A DNA stretch of 64,000 bases from CAG-238 sp963601575 (GCA_963601575.1 CAVCFO010000001.1:1-64000), one strand, 5' to 3'. Shown: positions 25,076 through 32,858, counted from the first letter of the stretch. The notes: generated by a model not told the origin, from the letters alone. Numbers and translations: made by a program.

Positions 25076-26101
25076 TTACATCCTCACGTCTATGATTGGA
25101 ATGTCCGGGATCGCCTTTTGCATCTCCGAAAGAAGCAGGCGGTTATCGAAGGTGTAGCCCGCCGGCGCCCACGGGTTCACCGTGATTGCCGCGATCTCGA
25201 TATTCTTCAGCACGCATGGGCGAAATCCTTTTTTTCGGAAAGTCCCCCAGTCCATGGCATTCACAAATATCTTCGTCGGATCCTTCAGCACGAACCTCAC
25301 TTTTTTCAGATTCGCAAGGCTGATGTCAGAAATTACGCTGTTTGTGAAAGCTCCCGGTATGTATATATATTCAGTTTGCTCATTGATAGCACCGTTGATT
25401 TCCTTCGCCGCCCCAAGCCCCGTAACGAGGTCGAGCTTCGTAACGTTTCCGTTTGCATCAACGAGCATAATCTTATCGTCAAAGTTATTTTTTTCGATTG
25501 CCTCTCTTGCCGTTCCCTCTTCGAGCTGCGGCGTTCTGTAGAGGTTCACGATGTGCGCCGTTTCGTCGACCACTTTGCTCATGGTTCGCGAAAGCACCGC
25601 GCCTGTGGAAAGTATAATCGCATCCGATGTGTCCGGAGATGCGATGGTTTTTCTGTCGATTGCACCGTCAATCATGATAAGCCCAGCGCCGAGCTTTAGC
25701 ATATCTTCGCAAAGCATCTTCTGCTCTGCGTTTATAACAGGTCCTGCTATCTGCACATATCCTGATTCTCTTACTCTGCATATGAGCAGCTCTCCTATTG
25801 CGGTAGAATACTTGGTCTTTGCAACTACCTCAAGCCCCGCGTCCGCAAGCTCATATAGCAGCGCCGGTACCGCAGCGAGCATTCCTTCCTCAAGGTATAC
25901 TCTCGGCTTTTCGGTGCCGGTTACCAAATCCTGTGTTTCTCCGTCTCTGCCCGTCGAAGTGATTCCAAGGACGATCCCCTCATCGATTGCTTCTTCTATA
26001 AGGTAGTTGAGAGCCGTGGTTTTTCCGGCATTCTTTGCCATTCCTACGATGGAAATCGTCTTGTATTTTGTTGATAAGTCATATAATATTCCCATTCGCA
26101 T
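25076..26101 (-). CDS. kamB: Lysine 5,6-aminomutase reactivase subunit KamB
   Basis: This 341-aa protein begins with a P-loop-like segment SIVGMAKNAGKTTALNYLI near residues 17-35 and is found beside kamC in lysine-fermenting clusters. The reactivase role follows from that family assignment, not from motifs. Two starts are possible, ATG 26101 and ATG 26095; the second has better spacing from AAGGG. A strong hairpin lies between it and kamA. Confidence 0.85.
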   Translation of the reverse strand: MRMGILYDLSTKYKTISIVGMAKNAGKTTALNYLIEEAIDEGIVLGITSTGRDGETQDLVTGTEKPRVYLEEGMLAAVPALLYELADAGLEVVAKTKYSTAIGELLICRVRESGYVQIAGPVINAEQKMLCEDMLKLGAGLIMIDGAIDRKTIASPDTSDAIILSTGAVLSRTMSKVVDETAHIVNLYRTPQLEEGTAREAIEKNNFDDKIMLVDANGNVTKLDLVTGLGAAKEINGAINEQTEYIYIPGAFTNSVISDISLANLKKVRFVLKDPTKIFVNAMDWGTFRKKGFRPCVLKNIEIAAITVNPWAPAGYTFDNRLLLSEMQKAIPDIPIIDVRM

Positions 26102-26114
26102 TTCCCTTTATCAT

Positions 26115-26146
26115 GCCTATAGGGGGCCGGACGGTCCCCTATAGGC
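26115..26146. other. 11-bp hairpin between kamA and kamB
   Basis: Perfect stem GCCTATAGGGG (26115-26125) / CCCCTATAGGC (26136-26146) with a 10-nt loop. On the transcribed strand no T-run follows, so it may protect or process the mRNA rather than end it. Confidence 0.55.
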
Positions 26147-26185
26147 TTTGTTAAAATTTTTACCGCTTCATTTCGGTTTTCGAAA

Positions 26186-27445
26186 CTAGTGCTGGTTTCT
26201 TTCGTGTCTTGCAAGATGTGCAGGCTCGATAGTCTTGATTTCAGGACCTTCGCCGAGTGCAGATACGCCCTGATACTTGTAAGATCTCTTGCCTGTGCAG
26301 AAGTCGCACTGACAAGGAAGATCCGGAAGGCTCGGTTCTGTGTAAGTAGTGATGATGCCTTCGTAGTTTCTCAGGATTACCTTGTGCGGAGTCTGAGAAA
26401 TTACGTACTGAGGCATTACCGGAGTCTTTCCGCCACCGCCAGGAGCGTCAACTACGAATGTAGGAACTGCATATCCCGAGGTATGTCCTCTGAGGCCTTC
26501 CATGATTTCGATACCCTTGGAAACCGGAGTTCTGAAGTGTTCGATACCCATCGAAAGGTCGCAGATGTAGATGTAGTAAGGTCTTACTCTGTTCTTTACA
26601 AGCTGGTGCATAAGGTCTCTCATAACGTGCTTGCAGTCATTTACTCCGCGAAGAAGTACGGACTGGTTGCCAAGAGGAATACCCGCGTCAGCAAGCTTTC
26701 TGAGTGCTTCCATAGCCGTCGGAGTCATTTCCTTCGGATGGTTGAAGTGAGTATTGAGCCAGATTGGATGATATTTCTTCAGCATGTTAACGAGGTTGTC
26801 GGTAATTCTCATAGGCATTACAACCGGAGTTCTGGAACCAAGTCTTACGATTTCTACATGAGGAATCTTTCTGAGTTCGCTGATGATATATTCCAAAGTA
26901 TCGTCTTCTACGCAAAGAGCGTCGCCGCCGGAAAGAAGTACGTCTCTAACCTGCGGAGTCTTTCTGATATATTCGATACATGCGTCGATATCTTCTCTTG
27001 ATCTTGCGCCGTCAGTTTCTCCTGCGAGTCTTCTTCTGGTGCAGTGTCTGCAGTACATGGAGCACTGGTCAGTGATGAGGAAGAGAACTCTGTCCGGATA
27101 TCTGTGAGTCAGGCCAGGAGCCGGGGAGTCAGCATCTTCGTGAAGCGGGTCCATGTCGTCTGCTTCGGATCTGTGCATTTCTGCCAATGTAGGAACTGCC
27201 TGCATTCTGATCGGGCATCTAGGATCGTCAGGATCCATGAGGGATGCATAGTAAGGAGTGATTCCTACTCTGAAGCCGCCCATAACCTTTTCGATATCTG
27301 CTTTTTCCTGTTCTGTCAGGTTAACAACCTTTGCAATGTCTTCTACAGTTGAAAGTCTGTGTTCAACCTGCCAATGCCAGTCGTTCCACTGCTCGTCGGT
27401 AACATCCTTAAAAAGAGGAATGTCTTTCCAATTTCTAACCGCCAT
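26186..27445 (-). CDS. kamA: L-lysine 2,3-aminomutase
   Basis: This 419-aa radical SAM/PLP enzyme converts L-lysine to L-beta-lysine, the first committed step of the fermentation. The cluster cysteines are Cys128, Cys132 and Cys135 (CSMYCRHC), and the PLP lysine is Lys340 in DAPGGGGKTPV, matching Lys337 of the C. subterminale enzyme. A C-terminal zinc region has CQCDFC. The start follows AAAGGAG. Confidence 0.96.
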   Translation of the reverse strand: MAVRNWKDIPLFKDVTDEQWNDWHWQVEHRLSTVEDIAKVVNLTEQEKADIEKVMGGFRVGITPYYASLMDPDDPRCPIRMQAVPTLAEMHRSEADDMDPLHEDADSPAPGLTHRYPDRVLFLITDQCSMYCRHCTRRRLAGETDGARSREDIDACIEYIRKTPQVRDVLLSGGDALCVEDDTLEYIISELRKIPHVEIVRLGSRTPVVMPMRITDNLVNMLKKYHPIWLNTHFNHPKEMTPTAMEALRKLADAGIPLGNQSVLLRGVNDCKHVMRDLMHQLVKNRVRPYYIYICDLSMGIEHFRTPVSKGIEIMEGLRGHTSGYAVPTFVVDAPGGGGKTPVMPQYVISQTPHKVILRNYEGIITTYTEPSLPDLPCQCDFCTGKRSYKYQGVSALGEGPEIKTIEPAHLARHERNQH

Positions 27446-27490
27446 CTTTTATTCTCCTTTATTTTTATCAAGTATTGGTATGTTAGTAGC

Positions 27491-27520
27491 GGAACCTCGC
27501 AGGGAGTCCTGCGAGATTCC
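27491..27520. other. Hairpin between kdd (second copy) and kamA
   Basis: Stem CTCGCAGG (27496-27503) / CCTGCGAG (27508-27515), extended by GGAA / TTCC across a mismatch. No T-run on the minus strand. Confidence 0.5.
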
Positions 27521-27560
27521 GTAACTATTCTTTTGCTAAATGCTTTTCGAAATTCCGAAA

Positions 27561-28622
27561 TTATGCGTACATTTCTTCGAACAAAGCTTTGAGGCCAGGA
27601 TTTTCTCTCAGGCACTGCAGAGTGATTGCTGCGTGACCCTTAGTGTAGCCGTTACCGATAATCATTGTAACGTCCTTGCCAACGCCTTCTGCTCCCAGAG
27701 CTGCCTTTGTGAAGGAAGTAGCCATGGAGAAGAAGTAAACGATACCATCGTCCTTGCAGGACAGGATGGAAGCCATTTCTGTATTTTCGATGGATACGCA
27801 GTTGATAACTACGTCGAAGAGTTCGCCGTTTGTAAGTTCCATGGACTTGTTGTAGAATCCAACAGCATCTGTAGCGTCCATGTGGAAGTATTCGTCAGCA
27901 AGGTTGAGAGCTCTTGCTCTGTCTTCTGACTTCTGGGAACCTGCTGCGCAAACAACAAGACCTGTTACGCCGGCTCTCTTCTTTGCTTCGTGGAGGCAAA
28001 GAAGTCCGGATTTTCCGCCGCCGCCGATGATGAGTACTTTCTGGCCGGACTGTACAAGCTTAGCAGTCTGAGCAGGAGCACCTGCAACGTCCAATGCGGA
28101 CAGAGCAGTCTTTTCAGGCATGTCATCAGGAATGATCCCGTAGATGCCGGACTGGAATAAGATAGCCTTACCCTTGATATCAACCTGGTCGATAGCCGGT
28201 CTCATCTCGATGATTTCGTCGATTCTCAGCGGTGTCAGAGAAAGGGATACAAGTGTAGCGATCTTGTCGCCAACCTTCAGGTCGCCAACATAGTTTTCGC
28301 CGATCTGCTCAACTGTTCCCAGAAGCATTCCGCCGGAACCAGTCCAAGGATTTTTGTGCTTGCCGGCATTTTCAACGATTTCCATCATCTTAGCGCCGAT
28401 CTTGTCCATTTCTTCCTTAGTCGTAACTTCTGCAGGTTTCTTGTTAAGAACTCTCTTTACGATTTCGGTGAAGGAAGCGGAGTCGATGTTCAAAGTTTTT
28501 ACATCGATCAGAACTTCGTTATCATAGATCTCCATCGTGTTGTCGATCTTGTCTGCTGGCTGCGGTAATACTCCCTTCGGGGAAATTACACGGTGTGTAC
28601 CATAAGGGCATCCTTTTTTCAT
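27561..28622 (-). CDS. kdd: L-erythro-3,5-diaminohexanoate dehydrogenase, copy 2
   Basis: This 353-aa NAD(P)-dependent dehydrogenase oxidises 3,5-diaminohexanoate to 5-amino-3-oxohexanoate. The N-terminus YGTHRVISPKGVLPQPAD is typical, and the dinucleotide loop IIGGGGKSGLL is intact near residues 198-208. It is clearly paralogous to the gene at 28784-29821 but has an eight-residue insertion near 60-75. AGGAGG precedes the start. A weak TATAAT-like box (28715-28720) upstream may allow separate expression. Confidence 0.9.
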   Translation of the reverse strand: MKKGCPYGTHRVISPKGVLPQPADKIDNTMEIYDNEVLIDVKTLNIDSASFTEIVKRVLNKKPAEVTTKEEMDKIGAKMMEIVENAGKHKNPWTGSGGMLLGTVEQIGENYVGDLKVGDKIATLVSLSLTPLRIDEIIEMRPAIDQVDIKGKAILFQSGIYGIIPDDMPEKTALSALDVAGAPAQTAKLVQSGQKVLIIGGGGKSGLLCLHEAKKRAGVTGLVVCAAGSQKSEDRARALNLADEYFHMDATDAVGFYNKSMELTNGELFDVVINCVSIENTEMASILSCKDDGIVYFFSMATSFTKAALGAEGVGKDVTMIIGNGYTKGHAAITLQCLRENPGLKALFEEMYA

Positions 28623-28745
28623 TTTATTTTCCTCCTAGAAAAAATTTTTATCATTGATGGCCTGCCTTGCCGCAAAACCGTACGGCACATCACAGGACAC
28701 AACTTACTATGTTAATTATATAACACCTCGGCCTGTTTTACCATA

Positions 28746-28765
28746 GGCAAAATGATTTTTTTGCC
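28746..28765. other. A/T-tailed hairpin between the two kdd genes
   Basis: 7-bp stem GGCAAAA / TTTTGCC with a 6-nt loop, just downstream of the first kdd stop. No T-run follows beyond the stem, so it may be a weak terminator or an attenuating element. Confidence 0.35.
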
Positions 28766-28783
28766 AAAGTTTGCTTGCCCGGT

Positions 28784-29821
28784 CTATGCATAAAGCTGCG
28801 CAAAGAGATTTCTGATTCTTTCGTCTTCTCTGAGGATCTGCAAAGCAACCTCGGAATGTCCCTTGGTATAACCGTTTCCGACCATCATCGTAACGTCTTT
28901 GCCGATACCCTCTGCGCCGAGGGCTGCCTTGGTGAAGGAAGTTGCCATGGAGAAGAAGTAAACAAGTCCGTCGTCCTTGCATGCGATAACCGATGACATC
29001 TCGGTATTCGGGATGTTTACTACATTGATTACAACATCGGCCATCTTGCCTTCTGTTGCATCCTTGATTTCCTCATACATTGCTACTGCGTCCGTTGCGT
29101 TAACAACCAGATATTCGTCTGCACAGTTTACGGACATGGCTCTGTTGATGGACTTCTTGAATCCGTCTACGCAGATAACCGTACCGTTGATGCCGACCTG
29201 CTTTCTTGCCTGCCAGCAGCAAAGGATTCCGCTCTTTCCGCCGCCGCCCATAACTACTACAGTATCTCCCGGCTTACAGATCTTTGCGGTCTGAGCAGGA
29301 GCGCCTGCTACGTCGAGTACGGACAGAGCTAATGTCTGCGGGATGTCCTTCGGAAGCTTTGCGTAGATACCGGACTGGAAGAGAATTGCCTGTCCCTTGA
29401 TGTCTACCTGGTCGATTTCCGGTCTGATTTCGATGATCTCGTCGATCTTCAGCGGTGTCAGCGAAAGCGATACCATGGTTGCGATCTTGTCGCCTACCTT
29501 CAGCTCCCCTACATAGTCAGGACCAACCTGCGCGACTCTGCCGATGAGCATTCCGCCGGAGCCTGTCCACGGGTTCTTGTGCTTTCCTGTCTTTTCTACG
29601 ATATCAAGGATGATTTCCTTGATCTTCTCAACATCGCCTTCTGCTCTTCTCGAAATTTCGGTAAAGGATGCAGAGTCGATATTCAGTGTATGCACGTCGA
29701 TCAATACTTCATTATTATAAATTTCCATTGTGTTGTCCACAACATCCGCAGGCTGCGGCAGCACGCCCTTCGGGCTGATTACACGGTGGGTGCCGTAAAT
29801 ATCCCCTTTTTTGAATTCCAT
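28784..29821 (-). CDS. kdd: L-erythro-3,5-diaminohexanoate dehydrogenase, copy 1
   Basis: This 345-aa protein is a second intact Kdd with the same N-terminal YGTHRVISPKGVLPQPAD and nucleotide loop VMGGGGKSGIL near 190-200. It is the first gene after a perfect sigma-54 promoter and two candidate activator sites, so it leads the regulated unit. Both copies keep the conserved C-terminal FFSMATSFTKAALGAEG segment. Cofactor preference (NAD or NADP) cannot be read from sequence. Confidence 0.9.
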   Translation of the reverse strand: MEFKKGDIYGTHRVISPKGVLPQPADVVDNTMEIYNNEVLIDVHTLNIDSASFTEISRRAEGDVEKIKEIILDIVEKTGKHKNPWTGSGGMLIGRVAQVGPDYVGELKVGDKIATMVSLSLTPLKIDEIIEIRPEIDQVDIKGQAILFQSGIYAKLPKDIPQTLALSVLDVAGAPAQTAKICKPGDTVVVMGGGGKSGILCCWQARKQVGINGTVICVDGFKKSINRAMSVNCADEYLVVNATDAVAMYEEIKDATEGKMADVVINVVNIPNTEMSSVIACKDDGLVYFFSMATSFTKAALGAEGIGKDVTMMVGNGYTKGHSEVALQILREDERIRNLFAQLYA

Positions 29822-29942
29822 TTCTTCTAGTCTCCTTTTCTCTTTTTGCTTTATTCTTTAACGCCTTTGCATCCTCCGCTTATGGCCACTACGCAGAGAA
29901 TTCAGGGCACATGTTTGACACTATTTCTCATGATAAAATAAT

Positions 29943-29959
29943 AGCAAAATCTATGCCAA
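29943..29959 (-). promoter_or_regulatory. sigma-54 (-24/-12) promoter of kdd
   Basis: Read on the minus strand the site is TTGGCATAGATTTTGCT, a full match to TGGCAYRNNNNTTGCW with GG and GC ten bases apart. Transcription would start near 29932, leaving a leader of about 110 nt before kdd. Confidence 0.88.
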
Positions 29960-29999
29960 TGCAAAATCGTTGAAAAAGCAAGCTCATCCCCTGTTAAGC

Positions 30000-30015
30000 G
30001 AACCGATTTATTTTC
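30000..30015. promoter_or_regulatory. Candidate activator site B upstream of kdd
   Basis: GAACCGATTTATTTTC matches the inverted form of the 16-bp site at 30031 in 12 of 16 positions. Its centre is 31 bp (about three helical turns) from that site and about 75 bp upstream of the predicted kdd transcription start. Confidence 0.4.
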
Positions 30016-30020
30016 ATATG

Positions 30021-30051
30021 CAAAAAGCGCGAACACATTTCGGTTCACGCT
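30021..30051 (-). terminator. Terminator of the sigma-54 activator gene
   Basis: On the minus strand, AGCGTGAAC / GTTCGCGCT (one wobble, 8-nt loop) is followed by TTTTTG, 38 bases after the activator stop. It contains the 16-bp site at 30031-30046. Confidence 0.6.
30031..30046. promoter_or_regulatory. Candidate activator site A upstream of kdd
   Basis: GAACACATTTCGGTTC, an imperfect palindrome (GAAC...GTTC), recurs exactly at 32178-32193 beside the kal promoter. It lies about 106 bp upstream of the predicted kdd transcription start. Confidence 0.6.
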
Positions 30052-30088
30052 TCAATTTCTCTTGATTTTTATCTGCTTCGTCTATAAG

Positions 30089-32155
30089 TTATAAGTCGTA
30101 TTTTTTCTTCTTGCGCACGAGCTGGGTCTGGCTGATGCCTATGGCCTTTGCTGCCTTTCTGGTGGAGCCGTATTTCTCGCATGCATATTTGATAAGGCCC
30201 TTCTCATACTCGTCTACGGCATTTTGCAGGTTTATCTCCGCATCCTGCTCAATAGGCTCGCCTTCCTCCCTGCCATGGGTCATTCCGCTGAAGATGTCTC
30301 CGTGGCTCTCGCGCATGATATCCATGAGAGTTATGTCCTCGGTCTGCGTCGATATTATCAGCCTTTGCACCGTATTTTCAAGCTCTCTTACATTTCCCGG
30401 CCAAGGCATGCGCTTCAGATAGTCCATGGCGCTGGCCGCTATGCCCCTCTCTGCACCGAACTTCTTGCCGTATTTTGCAAGGAAAAGGTTCACAAGAGCC
30501 GGTATATCGTCCGATCTATCCGCAAGATCCGGTATAAAAATCGGCACAACATTGAGCCTATAATAAAGGTCGCGTCGGAACTTTCCCTCTTCCACGAACT
30601 TTTCGAGATTCCTGTTTGTTGCGGAGATGATTCTTACATTCGTCTTGATGGGAGTAGTGCCTCCAACCCTGTAAAATTCGCCATCCTGGATGACGCGCAG
30701 CAGCTTTGCCTGCATCTCAAGCGGCAGCTCGCCTATCTCATCAAGGAACATGACGCCGTTATTTGCTATCTCAAAATACCCCTTCTTGCCCGTGGTGCTC
30801 GCCCCGGTGAACGCACCCTTTTCGTAACCGAAGAACTCTGATTCTATCAGGTTTGGAGAGATTGCGCCGCAGTTTATCTTTACGAATGGCTGAAGCTTTC
30901 TGTCGCTGTTCTTTTGTATGAGGTTTGCGACCTTTTCCTTGCCGACGCCTGTGGAACCGAAGATTATGACATTGCAGTCGTACTTCGAAACCTTCATTAT
31001 CTCTTCCATAACATTTTGCATCTGCCGTGATTCGAATACAAAATCGTCGGAAAGACTCTTTTCCACAAGTGAGCGCGTATACGGGCTCATCTCCCACTTT
31101 TCTCTCTCGGGCTCCTTGAGGGCCGCAACCGTTGCATTTTCAAAGTATGGGGCGACTTCTGATACCAGGTCTATATCGAAGGCGGCATATTCGTTGAGGA
31201 ATCCTTCTGCGCTTCTGATATCAAGGTCTTTGGAGATCGACTCTGTGATATAAAGTGCGATATTCAGGTTGTTTATGAGATTTGCAAACAGCACAGTGCC
31301 GCCCGGCCTTGTCGCAAGTATGTTGATTGTCTCAGCCCCGGGTATCTCCGCGCAGTTTACCGATAAGTCGAAAAGCTCGTCCAAATTCAGCATTTCCACA
31401 GTTTCCACGGGTTTGAGTATGTCGAGGAACTGTATGCTGTCAAATACCTTCCCGAGCAGAATATTTATGCCGCCGCCTGAGACGGAAATCCCGGATTTTT
31501 TGTCAAGCAGGCAGACGATTTCGGCATTTTCGCCCGCCTTTCTCCTGATTGCATAACCGAAAAGGAGGTTAGTAACCATGTTATTTCCAACGATGAGAAA
31601 TCTCTGCTTGCCTTCCGCCAGCTTATCAAGCCTCAGCAAGGTTCCCGACTGGTCGAGGGCGAACAAGAGCAGGGCAGGGTGCGCACCCTCATCCATTTTC
31701 AGAACCTGAATGCGGTCATGCGCGATCACGTATCCTGCGGCCTCTATCTGGTTAAAGGCATAATCGATGGCGGCTATGTTCTCTATATATGTAGGCATCG
31801 ACGCGAGGGAAGCATTGCAAATTACCATATCTCCCACCTTCAGACCCTGCGAGTTTTCGTATTTCGCACCGATTTCTTCGACTATGCCGCAAACGATGCC
31901 GCCGGTATCCGTAACCGGGTTATGCAGCTTGCCGCGCCGAATGGTGATATCTATGATCTTCTGCTTGATCTTTTGTTCGATATTGTTGCTTTCCGTGCAA
32001 ATTTGCTTGAAACTGGTCCCTTCAAGGTGTATTCTCTTTATAGATACTCTCATCTCATCCGGATATATGTCGCGGCTGTTGTCGAGTTTCCATGCAGAGG
32101 TAGGTAAAACATGCTGCGGTTCCAATACACGTTTTGTTCCGTATGTAGTAGTCAT
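30089..32155 (-). CDS. sigma-54-dependent activator with a Kdd-derived sensor domain
   Basis: A 688-aa activator. Residues 1 to about 350 align with diaminohexanoate dehydrogenase along its whole length (YGTKRVLEPQHVLP against YGTHRVISPKGVLP; GKLHNPVTDTGGIVCG against GKHKNPWTGSGGMLIG). The dinucleotide loop GGGGKSG has become GNNMVTN (190-196), so catalysis is probably lost. An AAA+ domain follows: Walker A GSTGVGKE (400-407), the sigma-54 contact loop GAFTGA (447-452), Walker B LDEIGE (471-476) and RRDLYYRLNVV. A Fis-type helix-turn-helix lies at about 655-685. The ATG at 32155 matches the Kdd N-terminus. I infer that it senses 3,5-diaminohexanoate, the keto product or NAD(H). Confidence 0.92.
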   Translation of the reverse strand: MTTTYGTKRVLEPQHVLPTSAWKLDNSRDIYPDEMRVSIKRIHLEGTSFKQICTESNNIEQKIKQKIIDITIRRGKLHNPVTDTGGIVCGIVEEIGAKYENSQGLKVGDMVICNASLASMPTYIENIAAIDYAFNQIEAAGYVIAHDRIQVLKMDEGAHPALLLFALDQSGTLLRLDKLAEGKQRFLIVGNNMVTNLLFGYAIRRKAGENAEIVCLLDKKSGISVSGGGINILLGKVFDSIQFLDILKPVETVEMLNLDELFDLSVNCAEIPGAETINILATRPGGTVLFANLINNLNIALYITESISKDLDIRSAEGFLNEYAAFDIDLVSEVAPYFENATVAALKEPEREKWEMSPYTRSLVEKSLSDDFVFESRQMQNVMEEIMKVSKYDCNVIIFGSTGVGKEKVANLIQKNSDRKLQPFVKINCGAISPNLIESEFFGYEKGAFTGASTTGKKGYFEIANNGVMFLDEIGELPLEMQAKLLRVIQDGEFYRVGGTTPIKTNVRIISATNRNLEKFVEEGKFRRDLYYRLNVVPIFIPDLADRSDDIPALVNLFLAKYGKKFGAERGIAASAMDYLKRMPWPGNVRELENTVQRLIISTQTEDITLMDIMRESHGDIFSGMTHGREEGEPIEQDAEINLQNAVDEYEKGLIKYACEKYGSTRKAAKAIGISQTQLVRKKKKYDL

Positions 32156-32177
32156 TTGATGTTCGCCCCTTTTTTGT

Positions 32178-32193
32178 GAACACATTTCGGTTC
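32178..32193. promoter_or_regulatory. Candidate activator site upstream of kal
   Basis: Exact copy of GAACACATTTCGGTTC. It lies about 65 bp upstream of the predicted kal start, and also inside the leader of the activator gene itself, allowing autoregulation. Confidence 0.65.
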
Positions 32194-32211
32194 GATTTTT
32201 ATCTATTTTCA

Positions 32212-32240
32212 ATGATAACTCATTGGCACACATTTTGCAA
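32212..32240 (-). promoter_or_regulatory. sigma-70-type promoter of the activator gene
   Basis: Minus strand TTGCAA (32235-32240), 17-bp spacer, TATCAT (32212-32217). It physically overlaps the kal sigma-54 promoter on the other strand. Confidence 0.5.
32223..32239 (+). promoter_or_regulatory. sigma-54 (-24/-12) promoter of kal
   Basis: TTGGCACACATTTTGCA is a full match to TGGCAYRNNNNTTGCW. The transcription start would be near 32250, about 64 nt before kal. Confidence 0.9.
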
Positions 32241-32313
32241 GATATATTTGCGTGAGTTTTGAGTTATTCAAAATAACTTTTCTAAATATTGATGTGAAAA
32301 AGGAGAAAGAACA

Positions 32314-32703
32314 ATGGAAAAAATCACTTCAACTTTAAGACTTAGAATGTCAGCAAAGGATGCACACTACGGCGGAGAATTGGTTGACGGAGCACATATG
32401 GTTCACTTATTCGGTGACGTTGCTACAGAGCTTCTTATCAAACTGGACGGAGACGAAGGCCTTTTCTGCGCATATGACAACGTAGAATTCCTTGCTCCTA
32501 CTTATGCAGGCGACTATATCGAAGCATACGGCGAAATCGACAAGATCGGTAACACTTCAAGACACATGACCTTCGAAGCAAGAAAAGTTATCGTTTCCAG
32601 AAAAGACATCAACGCTTCTGCAGCTGACTTCCTTGAAGAACCAATCGTAGTTGCAAGAGCTTCCGGAACTTGCGTAACTCCAAAGGAAATGAAGCGTAAG
32701 TAG
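32314..32703 (+). CDS. kal: 3-aminobutyryl-CoA ammonia lyase
   Basis: This 129-aa hot-dog-fold protein releases ammonia from L-3-aminobutyryl-CoA to give crotonyl-CoA. Length and the segments AHYGGELVDGAHMVHLFGDVATELLIKLDGDEGLF and DNVEFLAPTYAGDYIEAYGEI fit the Kal family; each stretch is quoted only to identify it. It is expressed alone, divergent from the other genes, from a sigma-54 promoter. AAGGAG precedes the ATG by eight bases. Kce, which makes its substrate, is not in this window. Confidence 0.93.
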   Translation: MEKITSTLRLRMSAKDAHYGGELVDGAHMVHLFGDVATELLIKLDGDEGLFCAYDNVEFLAPTYAGDYIEAYGEIDKIGNTSRHMTFEARKVIVSRKDINASAADFLEEPIVVARASGTCVTPKEMKRK

Positions 32704-32793
32704 TAAGATTCGATATAATTTCCTTCTCAAAAGGTCGGAAATTATGACTAAATCAGAAAACACGATAATTACTAATACATCTTTTATGAAAGA

Positions 32794-32820
32794 AGGGTTT
32801 GCCAAGGCAAGCTCTTTTTT
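32794..32820 (+). terminator. kal terminator
   Basis: Stem AGGGTTTGCC / GGCAAGCTCT with wobble pairs, followed by six Ts. Confidence 0.55.
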
Positions 32821-32858
32821 CATGCTCTCCGGCCTGAATAAATTTTCAAAATATATAT

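Noticed and set aside
24396..25157. A 253-codon open frame antisense to kamC
   Set aside because: Shadow of kamC: no start signal, and composition typical of antisense frames.
28739..28765. A sigma-54-like word (TTTGGCA ... TTTTGCC) upstream of the second kdd
   Set aside because: GG and GC are 15 bases apart rather than 10, so it does not fit a -24/-12 promoter; it is better explained as a hairpin.
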